DNA of 64,000 nt. It comes from Croceicoccus gelatinilyticus (GTDB lineage Bacteria > Pseudomonadota > Alphaproteobacteria > Sphingomonadales > Sphingomonadaceae). Made by a program: the position numbers and the translations under genes. Where the stretch lies: contig NZ_JAHCBF010000002.1 in NCBI RefSeq assembly GCF_018398395.1, positions 496,001-560,000 on the forward strand. Reading direction: 5' to 3'. Position 1 is the stretch's first letter; the number at the start of each line of letters is the position of its first letter. Below, piece after piece: positions 40,178 through 49,811 of the stretch. Below the pieces are notes generated by a model, which was not told where the DNA came from, ran no database searches, and saw only the letters and a list, made by a program, of their open reading frames with translations.

Positions 40178-41509
40178 TCAGGCCGCAGAGCGCAGCCTTG
40201 CGACAGCCCGTTCCTTGCCGATCAGCGGCAGCAGCGTGTTCATGTCCGGCCCGTGGTCCATTCCGGTCAACGCCTGTCGCAGAGGCAGGAACAGCGCCTT
40301 GCCCTTACGGCCCGTGCTGTCCTTGAGCGTGTTGGTCAGCGTCTTCCACGCCGCCTCGTCCCACTGCATCGCCTCGGCAGCATCGGCGGCCGCGGCGATG
40401 AAGGCGCGGTCGTCGGTGGTCATCTGGGGCGGCGTCACATCGCCTGCGATGACTTGCCACCACTCGTGCGCCTCGCTCGCCTTTTCGAGGTTCGGGCGAA
40501 CGGCCAGCCACGCGGCCTCATCCATGCCTTCGGGCAGAAGCCCCGCCACGTCCGCGTATTCCATCTGGTGCACGATCTGGGCATTGAGCCGCAGCAGTTC
40601 CGCCTCGTCGAAACGGGCCGGGGCCCGGCCGAAAGTCGCAAGGTCGAACCCTTTGGCCAGTGCCGCCATCGACGGTTCGGCGACGATCGGCTGCGAAGTG
40701 CCGATGCGGGCGAGCAGCGAGTTGATCGCCATCGGCTCAAGCCCCTGTTCGCGGAATTGTTCGACACCCATCGAGCCGAGCCGCTTCGACAGCTTGCCCT
40801 CGCTTCCGGTCAGAAGCGCCTCGTGCGCAAAGCGCGGCGGGGTGGCGCCAAGCGCGGTGAACATCTGCAACTGGACCGCGGTGTTCGAAACGTGGTCCTC
40901 GCCGCGCAGCACGTCGGTCACGCCCATGGCAATGTCGTCGACCGCGCTTGGCAGCATATAGAGCCACGAACCGTCGGCGCGGCGGATGACGGGGTCGGAC
41001 AGGCGGTCGCCCTCGAACTTTTGGGGCCCGCGAATGCCGTCGTCCCAGACGATGGGTTCGTCACGGTCGATCAGGAAGCGCCAGTGCGGGGCGATGCCTT
41101 CTGACTCTTTCGCGGCGTGGTCTGCCTCGGTCAGGTTCAGCGCAGCACGGTCGTAGATAGGGGGCAGGCCCCGGCCCAGCAGGACCTTGCGGCGAAGTTC
41201 CAGTTCCTGCGAAGTCTCATAGCAGCGATAGACGCGGCCCGATGCCTTCAGGGTCTCGAACGCCTCTTCGTAAAGCGGCAGGCGCTGCGACTGGCGCTCC
41301 TCGCCGTCCACGGTCAGGCCAAGCCAGCCAAGATCCTTGCGGATCGCCTCGACATATTCCTCTTTGGAACGTTCGGCATCGGTATCGTCGATGCGCAGCA
41401 GGAAGCGCCCGCCCGCGGCCTTGGCCAGCAGGAAGTTATGCAGCGCCGTGCGAATATTGCCGACGTGAAGAAAGCCCGTAGGCGAAGGAGCGAAGCGCGT
41501 AATCGTCAT
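40178..41509 (-). CDS. gltX: Glutamyl-tRNA synthetase
   Basis: The 443-residue class I synthetase has the HIGH-type motif FAPSPTGFLHVGN at residues 6-18 and the KMSKS-type motif KLSKRLGS in the middle. It charges tRNA-Glu (in many alphaproteobacteria also tRNA-Gln for later amidation). The length is somewhat shorter than E. coli GltX (471). Alphaproteobacteria often carry two gltX genes, so this may be either copy. Confidence 0.94.
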   Translation of the reverse strand: MTITRFAPSPTGFLHVGNIRTALHNFLLAKAAGGRFLLRIDDTDAERSKEEYVEAIRKDLGWLGLTVDGEERQSQRLPLYEEAFETLKASGRVYRCYETSQELELRRKVLLGRGLPPIYDRAALNLTEADHAAKESEGIAPHWRFLIDRDEPIVWDDGIRGPQKFEGDRLSDPVIRRADGSWLYMLPSAVDDIAMGVTDVLRGEDHVSNTAVQLQMFTALGATPPRFAHEALLTGSEGKLSKRLGSMGVEQFREQGLEPMAINSLLARIGTSQPIVAEPSMAALAKGFDLATFGRAPARFDEAELLRLNAQIVHQMEYADVAGLLPEGMDEAAWLAVRPNLEKASEAHEWWQVIAGDVTPPQMTTDDRAFIAAAADAAEAMQWDEAAWKTLTNTLKDSTGRKGKALFLPLRQALTGMDHGPDMNTLLPLIGKERAVARLRSAA

Positions 41510-41612
41510 GGCGCCCGCTATAGTGTCCGAAACCGATGGGAAAAGACCCGAGTTCTCAAAGGCGCGATGATACGTTTGGTTAATTCTGGATGAATGTCAC
41601 TTGTCGCACCTC

Positions 41613-41661
41613 ATGCTGCGCAGCATAATGACCGAAACAAGGCAGGCCGGACACCTGCCTT
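41613..41661 (+). promoter_or_regulatory. Perfect palindrome and hairpin upstream of the CxxC protein gene
   Basis: ATGCTGCGCAGCAT at 41613-41626 is a perfect 14-base palindrome. AAGGCAGG (41639-41646) then pairs with CCTGCCTT (41654-41661) around a 7-base loop, 27 bases before the start codon. These could be an operator and an mRNA leader hairpin. No regulator is identified. Confidence 0.4.
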
Positions 41662-41688
41662 CGGACACAATAAATATAAGAGGTGCGG

Positions 41689-42045
41689 ATGCTTGGAACG
41701 ACACAGGTCCGGTGGTGCCCCCGCTGCAGGACATGGGGCAAGGCGACGCGGATCATGCGCGATCCCTCGCGCGCTTTCGTCGCGAACTACGAAACCGGTG
41801 CGGTGCCCTTCGACTATGTCCGCGAAGGATACCAGTTCCAGACATGCGACGAATCGCACACGACCACGCGCATCACCAGCTGCAAGCCGGAATACGTCTG
41901 GTCAGCGAAGAACGTCCTGGCCAAGCTCTACTCGCTGGATGAAGACATGCGCCGCAAGCGCGCGATCCCGCTTTCGTGGGAAGGCCACCTCGAACTGTCA
42001 GATTGGTCCGAGGCGATGACCCCGCGCACCGCCGTGCGGCACTGA
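41689..42045 (+). CDS. Small protein with N-terminal CxxC knuckle, unknown function
   Basis: A 118-residue protein starting MLGTTQVRWCPRCRTWG. The single CPRC pair may join with a later Cys (QTC, TSC) to bind zinc. The rest is mixed alpha/beta and rich in Tyr and Trp. The ATG at 41689 follows AGAGG by 5 bases. It lies alone between gltX and a convergent lipoprotein gene. Confidence 0.6.
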   Translation: MLGTTQVRWCPRCRTWGKATRIMRDPSRAFVANYETGAVPFDYVREGYQFQTCDESHTTTRITSCKPEYVWSAKNVLAKLYSLDEDMRRKRAIPLSWEGHLELSDWSEAMTPRTAVRH

Positions 42046-42050
42046 TAGGG

Positions 42051-42548
42051 TTACTGGCTGAACAACGTTACCGAGTGACTGCCGCCCGAGATACGGATGC
42101 CGTTTTCTGGCGTCCGGCGCACTTCGCTGGCCGTATCGATTGCGGTGACCATCGCGGCGGTTTGTGGTGGTAGCGGTGCCGCACAGGGCAGCGGTTTCGG
42201 CGCGATGTCGATTGTGATCGCAGGGGTTCGCCGGGTCGTGATCTTGTCAGCCTCGTGCGTGTAATTCCACGCGATCTGCTGGCAATTGTCGAACTCGATC
42301 CGGTCCTGCCCGATGGATATGGCAACACCGTAATCGGCCTCGAACGGTTCGCCGTCGATACCCGCCAGCCGCCACTCGCCCTGAACGGTTTCAGGCCAGG
42401 GGTCGGCAGGTTCGGGAAATTCCTCGATGATGCGTCCCTCGACCGCCGCGCGGGGATCGCTCATCGGATGCTCACGCTCTTCCGGTTCGGGAAGCGCGGG
42501 ACCGCAGGCAGCAAGGCCCGCGCAAGTGAGAAGCGCGAGCGCCCTCAC
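42051..42548 (-). CDS. Small lipoprotein, META-domain-like
   Basis: A 165-residue protein with a lipoprotein signal peptide ending in the lipobox LAAC (Cys15), so it is probably anchored by lipid at the outer membrane. The mature part has WRLAGIDGEPFEADYGVAIS and later Cys residues, resembling META/HslJ-type domains. It overlaps nadE by 4 bases and may be co-transcribed. Function unknown. Confidence 0.65.
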   Translation of the reverse strand: MRALALLTCAGLAACGPALPEPEEREHPMSDPRAAVEGRIIEEFPEPADPWPETVQGEWRLAGIDGEPFEADYGVAISIGQDRIEFDNCQQIAWNYTHEADKITTRRTPAITIDIAPKPLPCAAPLPPQTAAMVTAIDTASEVRRTPENGIRISGGSHSVTLFSQ

Positions 42549-44206
42549 CCCGAACGGAACCGGTGGGTGATCGGGTAACGCCGGTCGCGCCCGAAATTGC
42601 GCGCACCCAGCTTCACGCCCGGAGGCGCCTGCCGCCGCTTGTATTCAGCAACGTGCAACAGCCGTTCGATCCGCGCCACCGTGTCGCGGTCGAAGCCTTC
42701 GCCGACAAGCTGGTCGACGCTCTTCTCATGCTCCACCAGTCCCAGCAGGATGCCGTCTAAGACATCGTAGGGCGGCAGCGAATCGCTGTCCTTCTGGTCC
42801 GGGCGCAGTTCCGCGCTTGGCGGCTTGTCGATGATGTTCTGCGGAATGACGGGCCCGGACGGACCAAGCCCGATCTTCGGCTTGTGCTTGTTGCGCCATT
42901 CCGAAATGCGGAACACCGTCGTCTTGTAAGCATCCTTCAGCGGGTTGTAGCCGCCCGACATATCACCATAGATCGTGGCGTACCCGACGCTCATCTCGCT
43001 CTTGTTGCCGGTCGTGACCAGCATCGGGCCGAACTTGTTCGACAGAGCCATCAGCGTCACGCCGCGGATGCGCGACTGGATGTTTTCCTCGGTGATGTCG
43101 ACGGTCATGTCGGCGAAATCGTCAGCCAGCATCTCGTCGAAACCGGCGACGGCGGGCTGGATCGGGATAGTGGACAGCCGGCACCCGATCATCTTCGCGC
43201 ACTCGGCCGCATCGTCCAGGCTTTCCTGGCTGGTGAAGCGGCTGGGCAGCATGACGCACCAGACGCGATCCGGCCCCAATGCATCGGCGGCAATCGCGGC
43301 GCAGATCGCGCTGTCGATACCGCCCGACAGGCCCAGCACGATGCCGGGAAAGCCGTTCTTGTCGACATAGTCGCGCAGGCCCACGACCATCGCGCAGTAG
43401 ATATCCTCGGGGTGGTCGGCCAGCCGGTGCAGCGCGCCGGGCACGCAAGACCAGCCGTTCTTGCCCTTGATCCAACGGGTCGTGACCTCGACCTCTTCCC
43501 AGTCGGGAAGCTGCGCAGCCAGTGTGCCGTCGCCATTGATGACAAAACTTGCCCCGTCGAAGGCCAGTTCGTCCTGACCGCCCACGCGGTTGAGGTAGGC
43601 CATCGGGACGCCGGTATCGATCGCGCGGCGCTTGGCCACGCCTTCGATGCGCAGGACGTCCTTTTCGATTTCGTAGGGGCTGCCGTTGACGCAGACGAAG
43701 ATCTGCGCGCCCTGTTCGGCCAAGTGGCGGCAGACGGCGGGGTGCCAGATATCCTCACAAATCGGCAGGCCCAGCATGACGCCGCGGAAAAGGACCGGAT
43801 CGGGCAGGTCGCCGGGGCTGAACAGGCGGGCCTCGTCAAACGTGCCGTAGTTCGGCAGTTCGTGCTTGAACCGCGTCGCGGTAATCCGCCCACCGTCGAG
43901 CAGCGCAACACCGTTGTGCAGCGCGCCGTCACGGACAAAGACCGAGCCGACCAGCATGGCGGGCCCGTCTTTCTCCGTTGCCTTGACCAGCCGGTCCAGT
44001 TCAGCCGCTGCCCTTTCGATCAGGGCCGGCTTCTGGACCAGGTCCTCGGGCGGATATCCGATCAGGTTCATTTCGGGAAAGACGACGAGATCGCTTTCCA
44101 TCTTTGCTGCCCGTTCGCGCGCGGCCAACATGGCATCGGCGTTGGCAGTGATGTCCCCGACCAGCTGGTTGCACTGGACAAGCGTGATTGCGAGCGTTTC
44201 GGTCAT
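42545..44206 (-). CDS. nadE: Glutamine-dependent NAD+ synthetase
   Basis: The 553-residue protein joins an N-terminal nitrilase-fold glutaminase (FPEMNLIGYP with catalytic Glu, then the Cys in LPICEDIW) and a C-terminal ATP pyrophosphatase synthase domain (P-loop GLSGGIDSA). It makes NAD+ from deamido-NAD+, ATP and glutamine, the last step of NAD synthesis. The ATG at 44206 (MTETLAITLV) fits the family N-terminus better than the upstream ATG at 44251. Confidence 0.95.
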   Translation of the reverse strand: MTETLAITLVQCNQLVGDITANADAMLAARERAAKMESDLVVFPEMNLIGYPPEDLVQKPALIERAAAELDRLVKATEKDGPAMLVGSVFVRDGALHNGVALLDGGRITATRFKHELPNYGTFDEARLFSPGDLPDPVLFRGVMLGLPICEDIWHPAVCRHLAEQGAQIFVCVNGSPYEIEKDVLRIEGVAKRRAIDTGVPMAYLNRVGGQDELAFDGASFVINGDGTLAAQLPDWEEVEVTTRWIKGKNGWSCVPGALHRLADHPEDIYCAMVVGLRDYVDKNGFPGIVLGLSGGIDSAICAAIAADALGPDRVWCVMLPSRFTSQESLDDAAECAKMIGCRLSTIPIQPAVAGFDEMLADDFADMTVDITEENIQSRIRGVTLMALSNKFGPMLVTTGNKSEMSVGYATIYGDMSGGYNPLKDAYKTTVFRISEWRNKHKPKIGLGPSGPVIPQNIIDKPPSAELRPDQKDSDSLPPYDVLDGILLGLVEHEKSVDQLVGEGFDRDTVARIERLLHVAEYKRRQAPPGVKLGARNFGRDRRYPITHRFRSG

Positions 44207-44310
44207 GGAAAGGCGAACGATTTTCCGTTGCGGGGCGCGATGGCCGGCCAAGTGATTACATCGGCTGGGCTAGCGCAAATCTCGCGGTTGCAACAGGGGT
44301 TTTGGCATCC

Positions 44311-44400
44311 CGGTTCAGGGTAACGGGCCGGTTCAGGGTAACGGGCCGGTTCAGGGTAACGGGCCGGTTCAGGGTAACGGGCCGGTTCGGGGCAACGGGC
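44311..44400 (+). repeat. 18-base tandem repeat, five copies
   Basis: CGGTTCAGGGTAACGGGC is repeated without interruption four times from 44311 to 44382, then once more with two changes (44383-44400). It lies between the nadE start and the end of the PilZ gene. The copies are identical at DNA level, which suggests recent slippage and a variable-number locus. The minus-strand reading would give a Pro-Glu-Pro-Ala-Arg-Tyr repeat, but no gene is supported there. Confidence 0.9.
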
Positions 44401-44433
44401 GGATCCGGGCAACAACCGGATCGGCAAGCCGCG

Positions 44434-44796
44434 CTAAAGCTGCGGCCCCCGTTCCATCAGGCGGGCCATCCGCTCCTGCAAGGGCTTGTCGATTTCCTTG
44501 CGCAGGTGATCGAGCACCACGGGGCGCAGCGGCGCGCGATAGGATACGCCGACGAACGCACCGTTTTTCCAGCGCACGTCGACAACCATCGGCCCGACAT
44601 CTTCCAGCATCATGTGAAACACGTCGCCCGGCTCGCACGTGATGGCGTGATCGCGAATGCGGCATCCGGTTTCGGAAAATTCGACGATCGATATGACACG
44701 ACCGGCAAAGGGCCCGGACTGGATGCGTCCGAAGGCCATGCCGCGCCAGCGTTCTTGCGAACGCACATCGTGCGCCGAAAGACGCTCGTATGCCAT
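44434..44796 (-). CDS. PilZ domain protein
   Basis: A 120-residue protein starting MAYERLSAHDVRSQERW. The PilZ-like core includes RIQSGPFAGRVI, an EFSETGCRIR segment that corresponds to the D/NxSxxG region (here E-F-S-E-T-G) and a WKNGAFVGVSY strand. The Arg-rich c-di-GMP-binding RxxxR is not clearly present, so nucleotide binding is uncertain. The AGGGG ribosome site supports the ATG at 44796. Confidence 0.7.
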   Translation of the reverse strand: MAYERLSAHDVRSQERWRGMAFGRIQSGPFAGRVISIVEFSETGCRIRDHAITCEPGDVFHMMLEDVGPMVVDVRWKNGAFVGVSYRAPLRPVVLDHLRKEIDKPLQERMARLMERGPQL

Positions 44797-44978
44797 GCCC
44801 CTGACCCCTTTGGAAAAATCCCTCGGCACGAGGGTATACGCAAATTACGTAATTGCGAGGAAATTGTGCAGTCGCACAACAGTTCACGGCGATTGTCACC
44901 GACCTTAAGGCGGCTTCTCGACCTAAGTCGCAGTGGCACCATGCTTTATGCAGGAGTAGCATCGGCCCCAGACAAGCC

Positions 44979-46871
44979 ATGCAGGATGCGCCCGAAACCC
45001 TCGAGATCGCCGAATTCCTTCGGCAGCACCCGCCCTTCGGCGGCCTGTCGGATGCAGAACTGGCCGCGCTGATCCGCGCACTGGAAGTGCGGTATTACCG
45101 GCGCGGATCGACGATCACCTCGGCCGGGGACGAGAACGAGTGGTTTTCCATCGTCCGTTCCGGCGCGGTGGAACTTCGGCTGGGCGGCAGCGATCTCAAC
45201 GCGCGGTTGGGTGAAGGTGGGTGCTTCGGCTATCCCTCGCTGCTGCGCGACGGCTGCGCACAGAACGAAGCGATCGCGCTTGAAGATTCGCTCGTCTACC
45301 GGATCGCCAAACCCGCTTTCCTAGAGACCATACGCATTCACCCCGAATTCCGCGCGTTTTTCGAAATTGATGAAGCCGCCCGCCTGCGCCGCGCCGTGGA
45401 CCGGATGCGACAGATCGGTGCGGCCAGCGAAGGGGCGGCCGACACGCTGGGCGCCCATGCCGCGATCGGATCGCTGGTGCGCCGCACGGGGGTCGTGACC
45501 GGCGGACCGGACATGACCGTCTGCGAAGCTGCGCGCCTGATGACGCAGGAAGACGTGTCCACCCTTCCCATATGCGGCGATGGCAAGCTGGTAGGCATCG
45601 TCACCGACAAGGATTTGCGCCGTCGCGTGCTGGGCGTGGGGCTGGATCTGTCGAGCCCGGTCAGCGCGATCATGACCAGGGATCCGGTCACTGCCGTTCC
45701 CGACACACCGATCCTGACCGCGCTGATCACGATGGCGGAGCGGCACATCCATCACTTGCCGATCATGAACCCCGCAGGGGACGTGATCGCCATCGTGTCA
45801 TCGAACGACATCCTTTCGCAGCTAGGCTCGAACGCACTGCACATTGCCAAGGCGGTTTCGGTGTCGGCGGATTCGGGACAAGTCGCCGATGCGACCTCGC
45901 AGCTTCCGCAAGCGCTGACCGGGCTGGTCGCGGCGGGCGTCGATGCCGATCATGTCTCACGCTATGTCTCGACCATCGGCGAAGGCGCGCATCGCCGCTT
46001 GCTGAAACTGGGCGAGGAAAAGCTGGGCCCTCCGCCAGTGCCTTATGCGCTGGTTTGCTTCGGCTCGCTGGCCAGGGCGGAACAGGCGCTGGGATCGGAC
46101 CAGGACAATGGCTTCGTCTTTGGCGATGGCTACGACGCCGCGCTGCACGATGCCTATTTCGCCGAACTTGCCCGCCACTTGTGCGACGGTCTGAACGCTG
46201 CTGGTTATCGCTATTGCCCCGGCAATATCATGGCGACCAATCCGACCTATCGCCGCACGGCCGGCGAATGGGCCGAAATCTTCAAGGGCTGGATCGAAAG
46301 CCCCGATCCGCAGGCGGTGCTGGAAAGTACGATCTTTTTCGACATGCGCGCTCTGGCGGGTGAGAAATCGCTGGTCGAAGGGCTGCGACAGGAAGTCTTC
46401 GCCGCGGCTGCAAAAAACGGGATTTTCCTGTCCTTCATCGCCCGCGCCGCCGCGACGACGCGGGTGCCGCTGGGCTTCTTCCGCAACTTCCTGCTGCAGG
46501 ACGATGCCGATGAAGGCCGCGTCCTCGACCTCAAGACACAGGCCATCGCACCCATCGTCGATATCGCGCGCACCCATGCACTGGCAAAGAAACTGGTCGC
46601 GACCAATACGACGGAGCGTCTGTCCGGCGCTGCCGACAGCGAATCGCTGCCCCGCGACGCGGCGCGCGATCTTGCCGCCTGTTTCGAATTCGTGCGCGAC
46701 GTACGTTTCCGCCACCAGGCCGAACAGATCGCGCGCGGCGAGCTGCCCTCGAACAAGCTTGATCCCGCCAGCCTCTCCCGCTTTGATCGGGAGCATCTGC
46801 GCGACGCCTTCAAGCTGATCCGCGACCAGCTGGAAAAGCTGCGCAGCCAGTTCGCGGGCGGAGTCACATGA
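44979..46871 (+). CDS. cNMP-binding / CBS / DUF294 nucleotidyltransferase-like signalling protein
   Basis: A 630-residue soluble protein. It has a cyclic-nucleotide-binding-like fold (about residues 20-125), two CBS domains (about 165-285) and a DUF294 nucleotidyltransferase-like domain with CFGSLARAEQALGSDQDNGF (about 360-380), followed by a helical C-terminal DUF294 domain. It resembles GlnD-type regulators and usually accompanies acetate-type symporters. It overlaps the exonuclease by 4 bases and heads a locus with a symporter and a histidine kinase. The actual substrate is unknown. Confidence 0.85.
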   Translation: MQDAPETLEIAEFLRQHPPFGGLSDAELAALIRALEVRYYRRGSTITSAGDENEWFSIVRSGAVELRLGGSDLNARLGEGGCFGYPSLLRDGCAQNEAIALEDSLVYRIAKPAFLETIRIHPEFRAFFEIDEAARLRRAVDRMRQIGAASEGAADTLGAHAAIGSLVRRTGVVTGGPDMTVCEAARLMTQEDVSTLPICGDGKLVGIVTDKDLRRRVLGVGLDLSSPVSAIMTRDPVTAVPDTPILTALITMAERHIHHLPIMNPAGDVIAIVSSNDILSQLGSNALHIAKAVSVSADSGQVADATSQLPQALTGLVAAGVDADHVSRYVSTIGEGAHRRLLKLGEEKLGPPPVPYALVCFGSLARAEQALGSDQDNGFVFGDGYDAALHDAYFAELARHLCDGLNAAGYRYCPGNIMATNPTYRRTAGEWAEIFKGWIESPDPQAVLESTIFFDMRALAGEKSLVEGLRQEVFAAAAKNGIFLSFIARAAATTRVPLGFFRNFLLQDDADEGRVLDLKTQAIAPIVDIARTHALAKKLVATNTTERLSGAADSESLPRDAARDLAACFEFVRDVRFRHQAEQIARGELPSNKLDPASLSRFDREHLRDAFKLIRDQLEKLRSQFAGGVT

Positions 46872-47551
46872 TGGTGCCGCCCTTTGCCGCGTGGCGCTTT
46901 TCACGCCGGTTCGAAGCCGCCCGCAAGGCCGCGCCCGAAGGCCCCTTGCGTGACTTCTACGAGGCCGGGCACCCCGCCTTCGCAACGCCGGTTGAGGATC
47001 TCGACATGATCGCGATCGATCTGGAGACCGACGGCCTAGACTTCGATCATAGCGCGCTGCTGGAAGCAGGGTTCGTCGCCATGCGCCACGACCGCGTCTT
47101 CGCCGGAACCGGCAAACGCATCCGCATCCGCCCACCTGCCGCCCTGTCGGAAGCCAGCGTCGTCATCCACCGCATCACCGACGAGGCGCTGAAGGACGCG
47201 CTGGACGAGGAAGCGGCCTTGGCCAAGCTACTGCCGATGCTGGCGGGCAAAGTCCTCGTCGCGCACTTCGCGGAGATCGAGACCGGCTTCCTCGATGCGG
47301 CATGCAGGCGGGTTTACGATGCGCCCTTCGTCGCGCCTTTTGTGTGCACGATGGCGCTGGAGAATCGCTGGTTTCCAAGGACACGCGCGGCAGACGGATT
47401 GCGCCTTGCCAAATTGCGCGCGCAGTACGGATTGCCGGCCTATCGCGGGCATGACGGGCTGGTCGATGCGCTGGCCTGCGGCGAGCTGCTGATCGCCCAG
47501 CTCGCGGCCCGGAACAGCAGGCCGACACTGGGCGATATCCTGCGCCGTTAG
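46868..47551 (+). CDS. DEDDh 3'-5' exonuclease, DNA polymerase III epsilon-like
   Basis: A 227-residue protein. The DEDDh motifs are IDLETDG near residue 44, a middle AHFAEIETGFLD and a late GHDGLVDALAC, so the catalytic acidic and His residues look present. It probably trims DNA or RNA 3' ends; alternatives are an oligoribonuclease-like role. This family often neighbours the DUF294 protein in proteobacteria, coupled here by a 4-base overlap. Confidence 0.82.
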   Translation: MMVPPFAAWRFSRRFEAARKAAPEGPLRDFYEAGHPAFATPVEDLDMIAIDLETDGLDFDHSALLEAGFVAMRHDRVFAGTGKRIRIRPPAALSEASVVIHRITDEALKDALDEEAALAKLLPMLAGKVLVAHFAEIETGFLDAACRRVYDAPFVAPFVCTMALENRWFPRTRAADGLRLAKLRAQYGLPAYRGHDGLVDALACGELLIAQLAARNSRPTLGDILRR

Positions 47552-47683
47552 GAAGCTGTCCAAGGCCTTCAACACCCATACGACTAATGTCGCGCGTGTG
47601 CGTTCTGACGCCCCTCTATAACGTTTCAACGTCCGCATAGACGGTTTGCGGTCTTACAACGACCACAGGAGGGGAGGACAGCC

Positions 47684-47956
47684 ATGTCCGATGAAACACC
47701 CGATACGTCCGCATCGGCGGGGGCGTACTGGAAAAAGAATATCCGCCTGCTCATCACACTGATGGCCATCTGGTTCATCGTGTCGTTCGGTTTCGGCATT
47801 CTGCTACGCGATTTCCTTGACCAGTTCATGCTCGGCGGCTTCCCGCTCGGCTTCTGGTTTGCGCAACAGGGTTCGATCTACGTCTTCATTCTCCTCGTGT
47901 TCTACTACGCGTGGAAAGTGAAGAAGATCGAACGCGAATACGATCTCGACGACTGA
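47684..47956 (+). CDS. DUF4212 small subunit of a sodium/solute symporter
   Basis: A 90-residue protein with two membrane helices (about 22-45 and 57-78) separated by a short loop, and charged ends. DUF4212 proteins precede sodium/solute symporters of the acetate-permease group and are thought to be accessory subunits. A strong AGGAGGGGAGGA ribosome site precedes the ATG. The symporter gene follows after 10 bases. Confidence 0.85.
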   Translation: MSDETPDTSASAGAYWKKNIRLLITLMAIWFIVSFGFGILLRDFLDQFMLGGFPLGFWFAQQGSIYVFILLVFYYAWKVKKIEREYDLDD

Positions 47957-47966
47957 GGAGGGGCAG

Positions 47967-49742
47967 ATGTCTACACAGAACCTGATCTATCTCTTCGTCG
48001 GCATCAGCTTCGCGCTGTACATCGGCATCGCCATCTGGACGCGTGCCGGTTCAACGAAGGAATTCTACGTGGCCGGTGGCGGTGTCCACCCGGTCGTCAA
48101 CGGCATGGCAACGGCGGCCGACTGGATGAGCGCCGCTTCGTTCATTTCCATGGCCGGTCTCATCGCCTTCATGGGCTATGACGGTTCGGTCTATCTCATG
48201 GGTTGGACCGGCGGTTACGTCGTGCTCGCCCTCCTGCTTGCGCCATATCTGCGCAAGTTTGGCCAGTTCACGGTGCCCGACTTCATCGGCACGCGCTACT
48301 ATTCCAAGGTTGCGCGCACGGTGGCGGTGATCTGCCTGATCTTCATCAGCTTCACCTACATCGCCGGCCAGATGCGCGGCGTCGGTATCGTGTTCTCGCG
48401 CTTCCTCGACGTTTCGGTCGAACTGGGCGTGATCATCGGCATGTGCATCGTGTTCGTCTACGCCGTGCTCGGCGGCATGAAGGGCATCACCTATACCCAG
48501 GTGGCGCAGTACTGCGTGCTCATCTTCGCCTACATGGTCCCGGCGTTCTTCATCTCGATGCTGGTCACCGGCAACCCGATCCCGCAGCTGGGCCTGGGTT
48601 CGACGGTGAACGACGGGTCGGGGATGTACGTGCTGCAAAAGCTCGATTCCTCGCTGCAGGCGATGGGCTTTGCCGAATACACCGCCAGCTCGAAGTCGAT
48701 GATCGACGTGTTCTGCATCACCGCCGCACTGATGATCGGTACGGCTGGCCTGCCCCACGTTATCGTTCGCTTCTTCACCGTTCCCAAGGCTTCGGACGCC
48801 CGTCGTTCGGCCGGCTGGGCGCTGATCTTCATCGCGCTGCTTTACACCACGGCCCCCGCGGTCGCGGCGTTCGCTCGCCTGAACTTCAACGACACGGTCA
48901 ACCAGACCGCCTATTCGGAAGCTCCGGGCTGGTTCAAGAACTGGGAAAAGAACAACCTCATCGCCTTCCAGGACAAGAACGGCGACGGCGTGATGCAGGT
49001 TGCTTCGGGTAACGCCTTTGCAGGTTCGCCCGAATACACCGGCGAAACCGGCCCGAGCGGTGAGCGTCTGCTTGCCAACGCGCCGGATGAAACCAGCACC
49101 AACGAAGTCTACGTCGACCGCGACATCATGGTTCTTGCGAACCCTGAAATCGCGAACCTGCCCGGTTGGGTCATCGCTCTCGTCGCTGCCGGTGGTCTTG
49201 CCGCTGCGCTTTCGACGGCAGCAGGTCTGTTGCTGGTGATCTCCACGGCGGTCAGCCATGACCTCCTGAAGTCCACGTTCAAGCCGGACATCTCGGAGAA
49301 GGGCGAGCTGCTTGCAGCCCGCGTCGCGGCAACCTGCGCCATCGTGGTCGCCGGTATCCTCGGCATCTATCCTCCGGGCTGGGTTGCCCAGGTCGTGGCC
49401 TTCGCCTTCGGTCTTGCCGCAGCCTCGCTGTTCCCGGCGATCTTCATGGGCATCTTCTCCAAGAAGATGAACAAGGAAGGTGCGATTGCGGGCATGGTCA
49501 CCGGTCTCGTGTTCACGTTCTGCTACATCGCTTACTTCAAGCTGCTGAACCCGGACGCGAACAACGCCGCAAACTGGCTGTTCGGCATCTCGCCGGAAGG
49601 CATCGGCGTGATCGGCATGATCCTGAACTTCATCGTCGCCATCGTGGTCATGAAGATGACTGCGCCGGCCCCGGCAGAGATCGGTCGCCTCGTCGAATCG
49701 ATCCGCGTGCCGCGCGGTGCAGGAGAAGCGCGCGCCCACTAA
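47967..49742 (+). CDS. Sodium/solute symporter, acetate-permease-like (SSS family)
   Basis: The 591-residue, about 13-helix SSS-family transporter has TKEFYVAGGGVHPVVNGMAT, the DWMSAASFISMAGL sodium-site segment and an extracytoplasmic loop around residues 300-390. It belongs to the group of DUF4212-associated symporters that import short-chain monocarboxylates such as acetate; the exact substrate is inferred. It is adjacent to a histidine kinase with a symporter-like sensor, which may report on the same solute. Confidence 0.88.
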   Translation: MSTQNLIYLFVGISFALYIGIAIWTRAGSTKEFYVAGGGVHPVVNGMATAADWMSAASFISMAGLIAFMGYDGSVYLMGWTGGYVVLALLLAPYLRKFGQFTVPDFIGTRYYSKVARTVAVICLIFISFTYIAGQMRGVGIVFSRFLDVSVELGVIIGMCIVFVYAVLGGMKGITYTQVAQYCVLIFAYMVPAFFISMLVTGNPIPQLGLGSTVNDGSGMYVLQKLDSSLQAMGFAEYTASSKSMIDVFCITAALMIGTAGLPHVIVRFFTVPKASDARRSAGWALIFIALLYTTAPAVAAFARLNFNDTVNQTAYSEAPGWFKNWEKNNLIAFQDKNGDGVMQVASGNAFAGSPEYTGETGPSGERLLANAPDETSTNEVYVDRDIMVLANPEIANLPGWVIALVAAGGLAAALSTAAGLLLVISTAVSHDLLKSTFKPDISEKGELLAARVAATCAIVVAGILGIYPPGWVAQVVAFAFGLAAASLFPAIFMGIFSKKMNKEGAIAGMVTGLVFTFCYIAYFKLLNPDANNAANWLFGISPEGIGVIGMILNFIVAIVVMKMTAPAPAEIGRLVESIRVPRGAGEARAH

Positions 49743-49811
49743 GGCGAAAGCGCAAAAAGGCTCCCCCCTCCTGGGGGTCCCTCGGCGGGGGCGGCAGCAT
49801 CGGCTGTCGTC

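Noticed and set aside
44203-44427. Minus-strand repeat peptide of PEPARY type
   Set aside because: Simply the translation of the 18-bp minisatellite; no ribosome site or conserved flanks.
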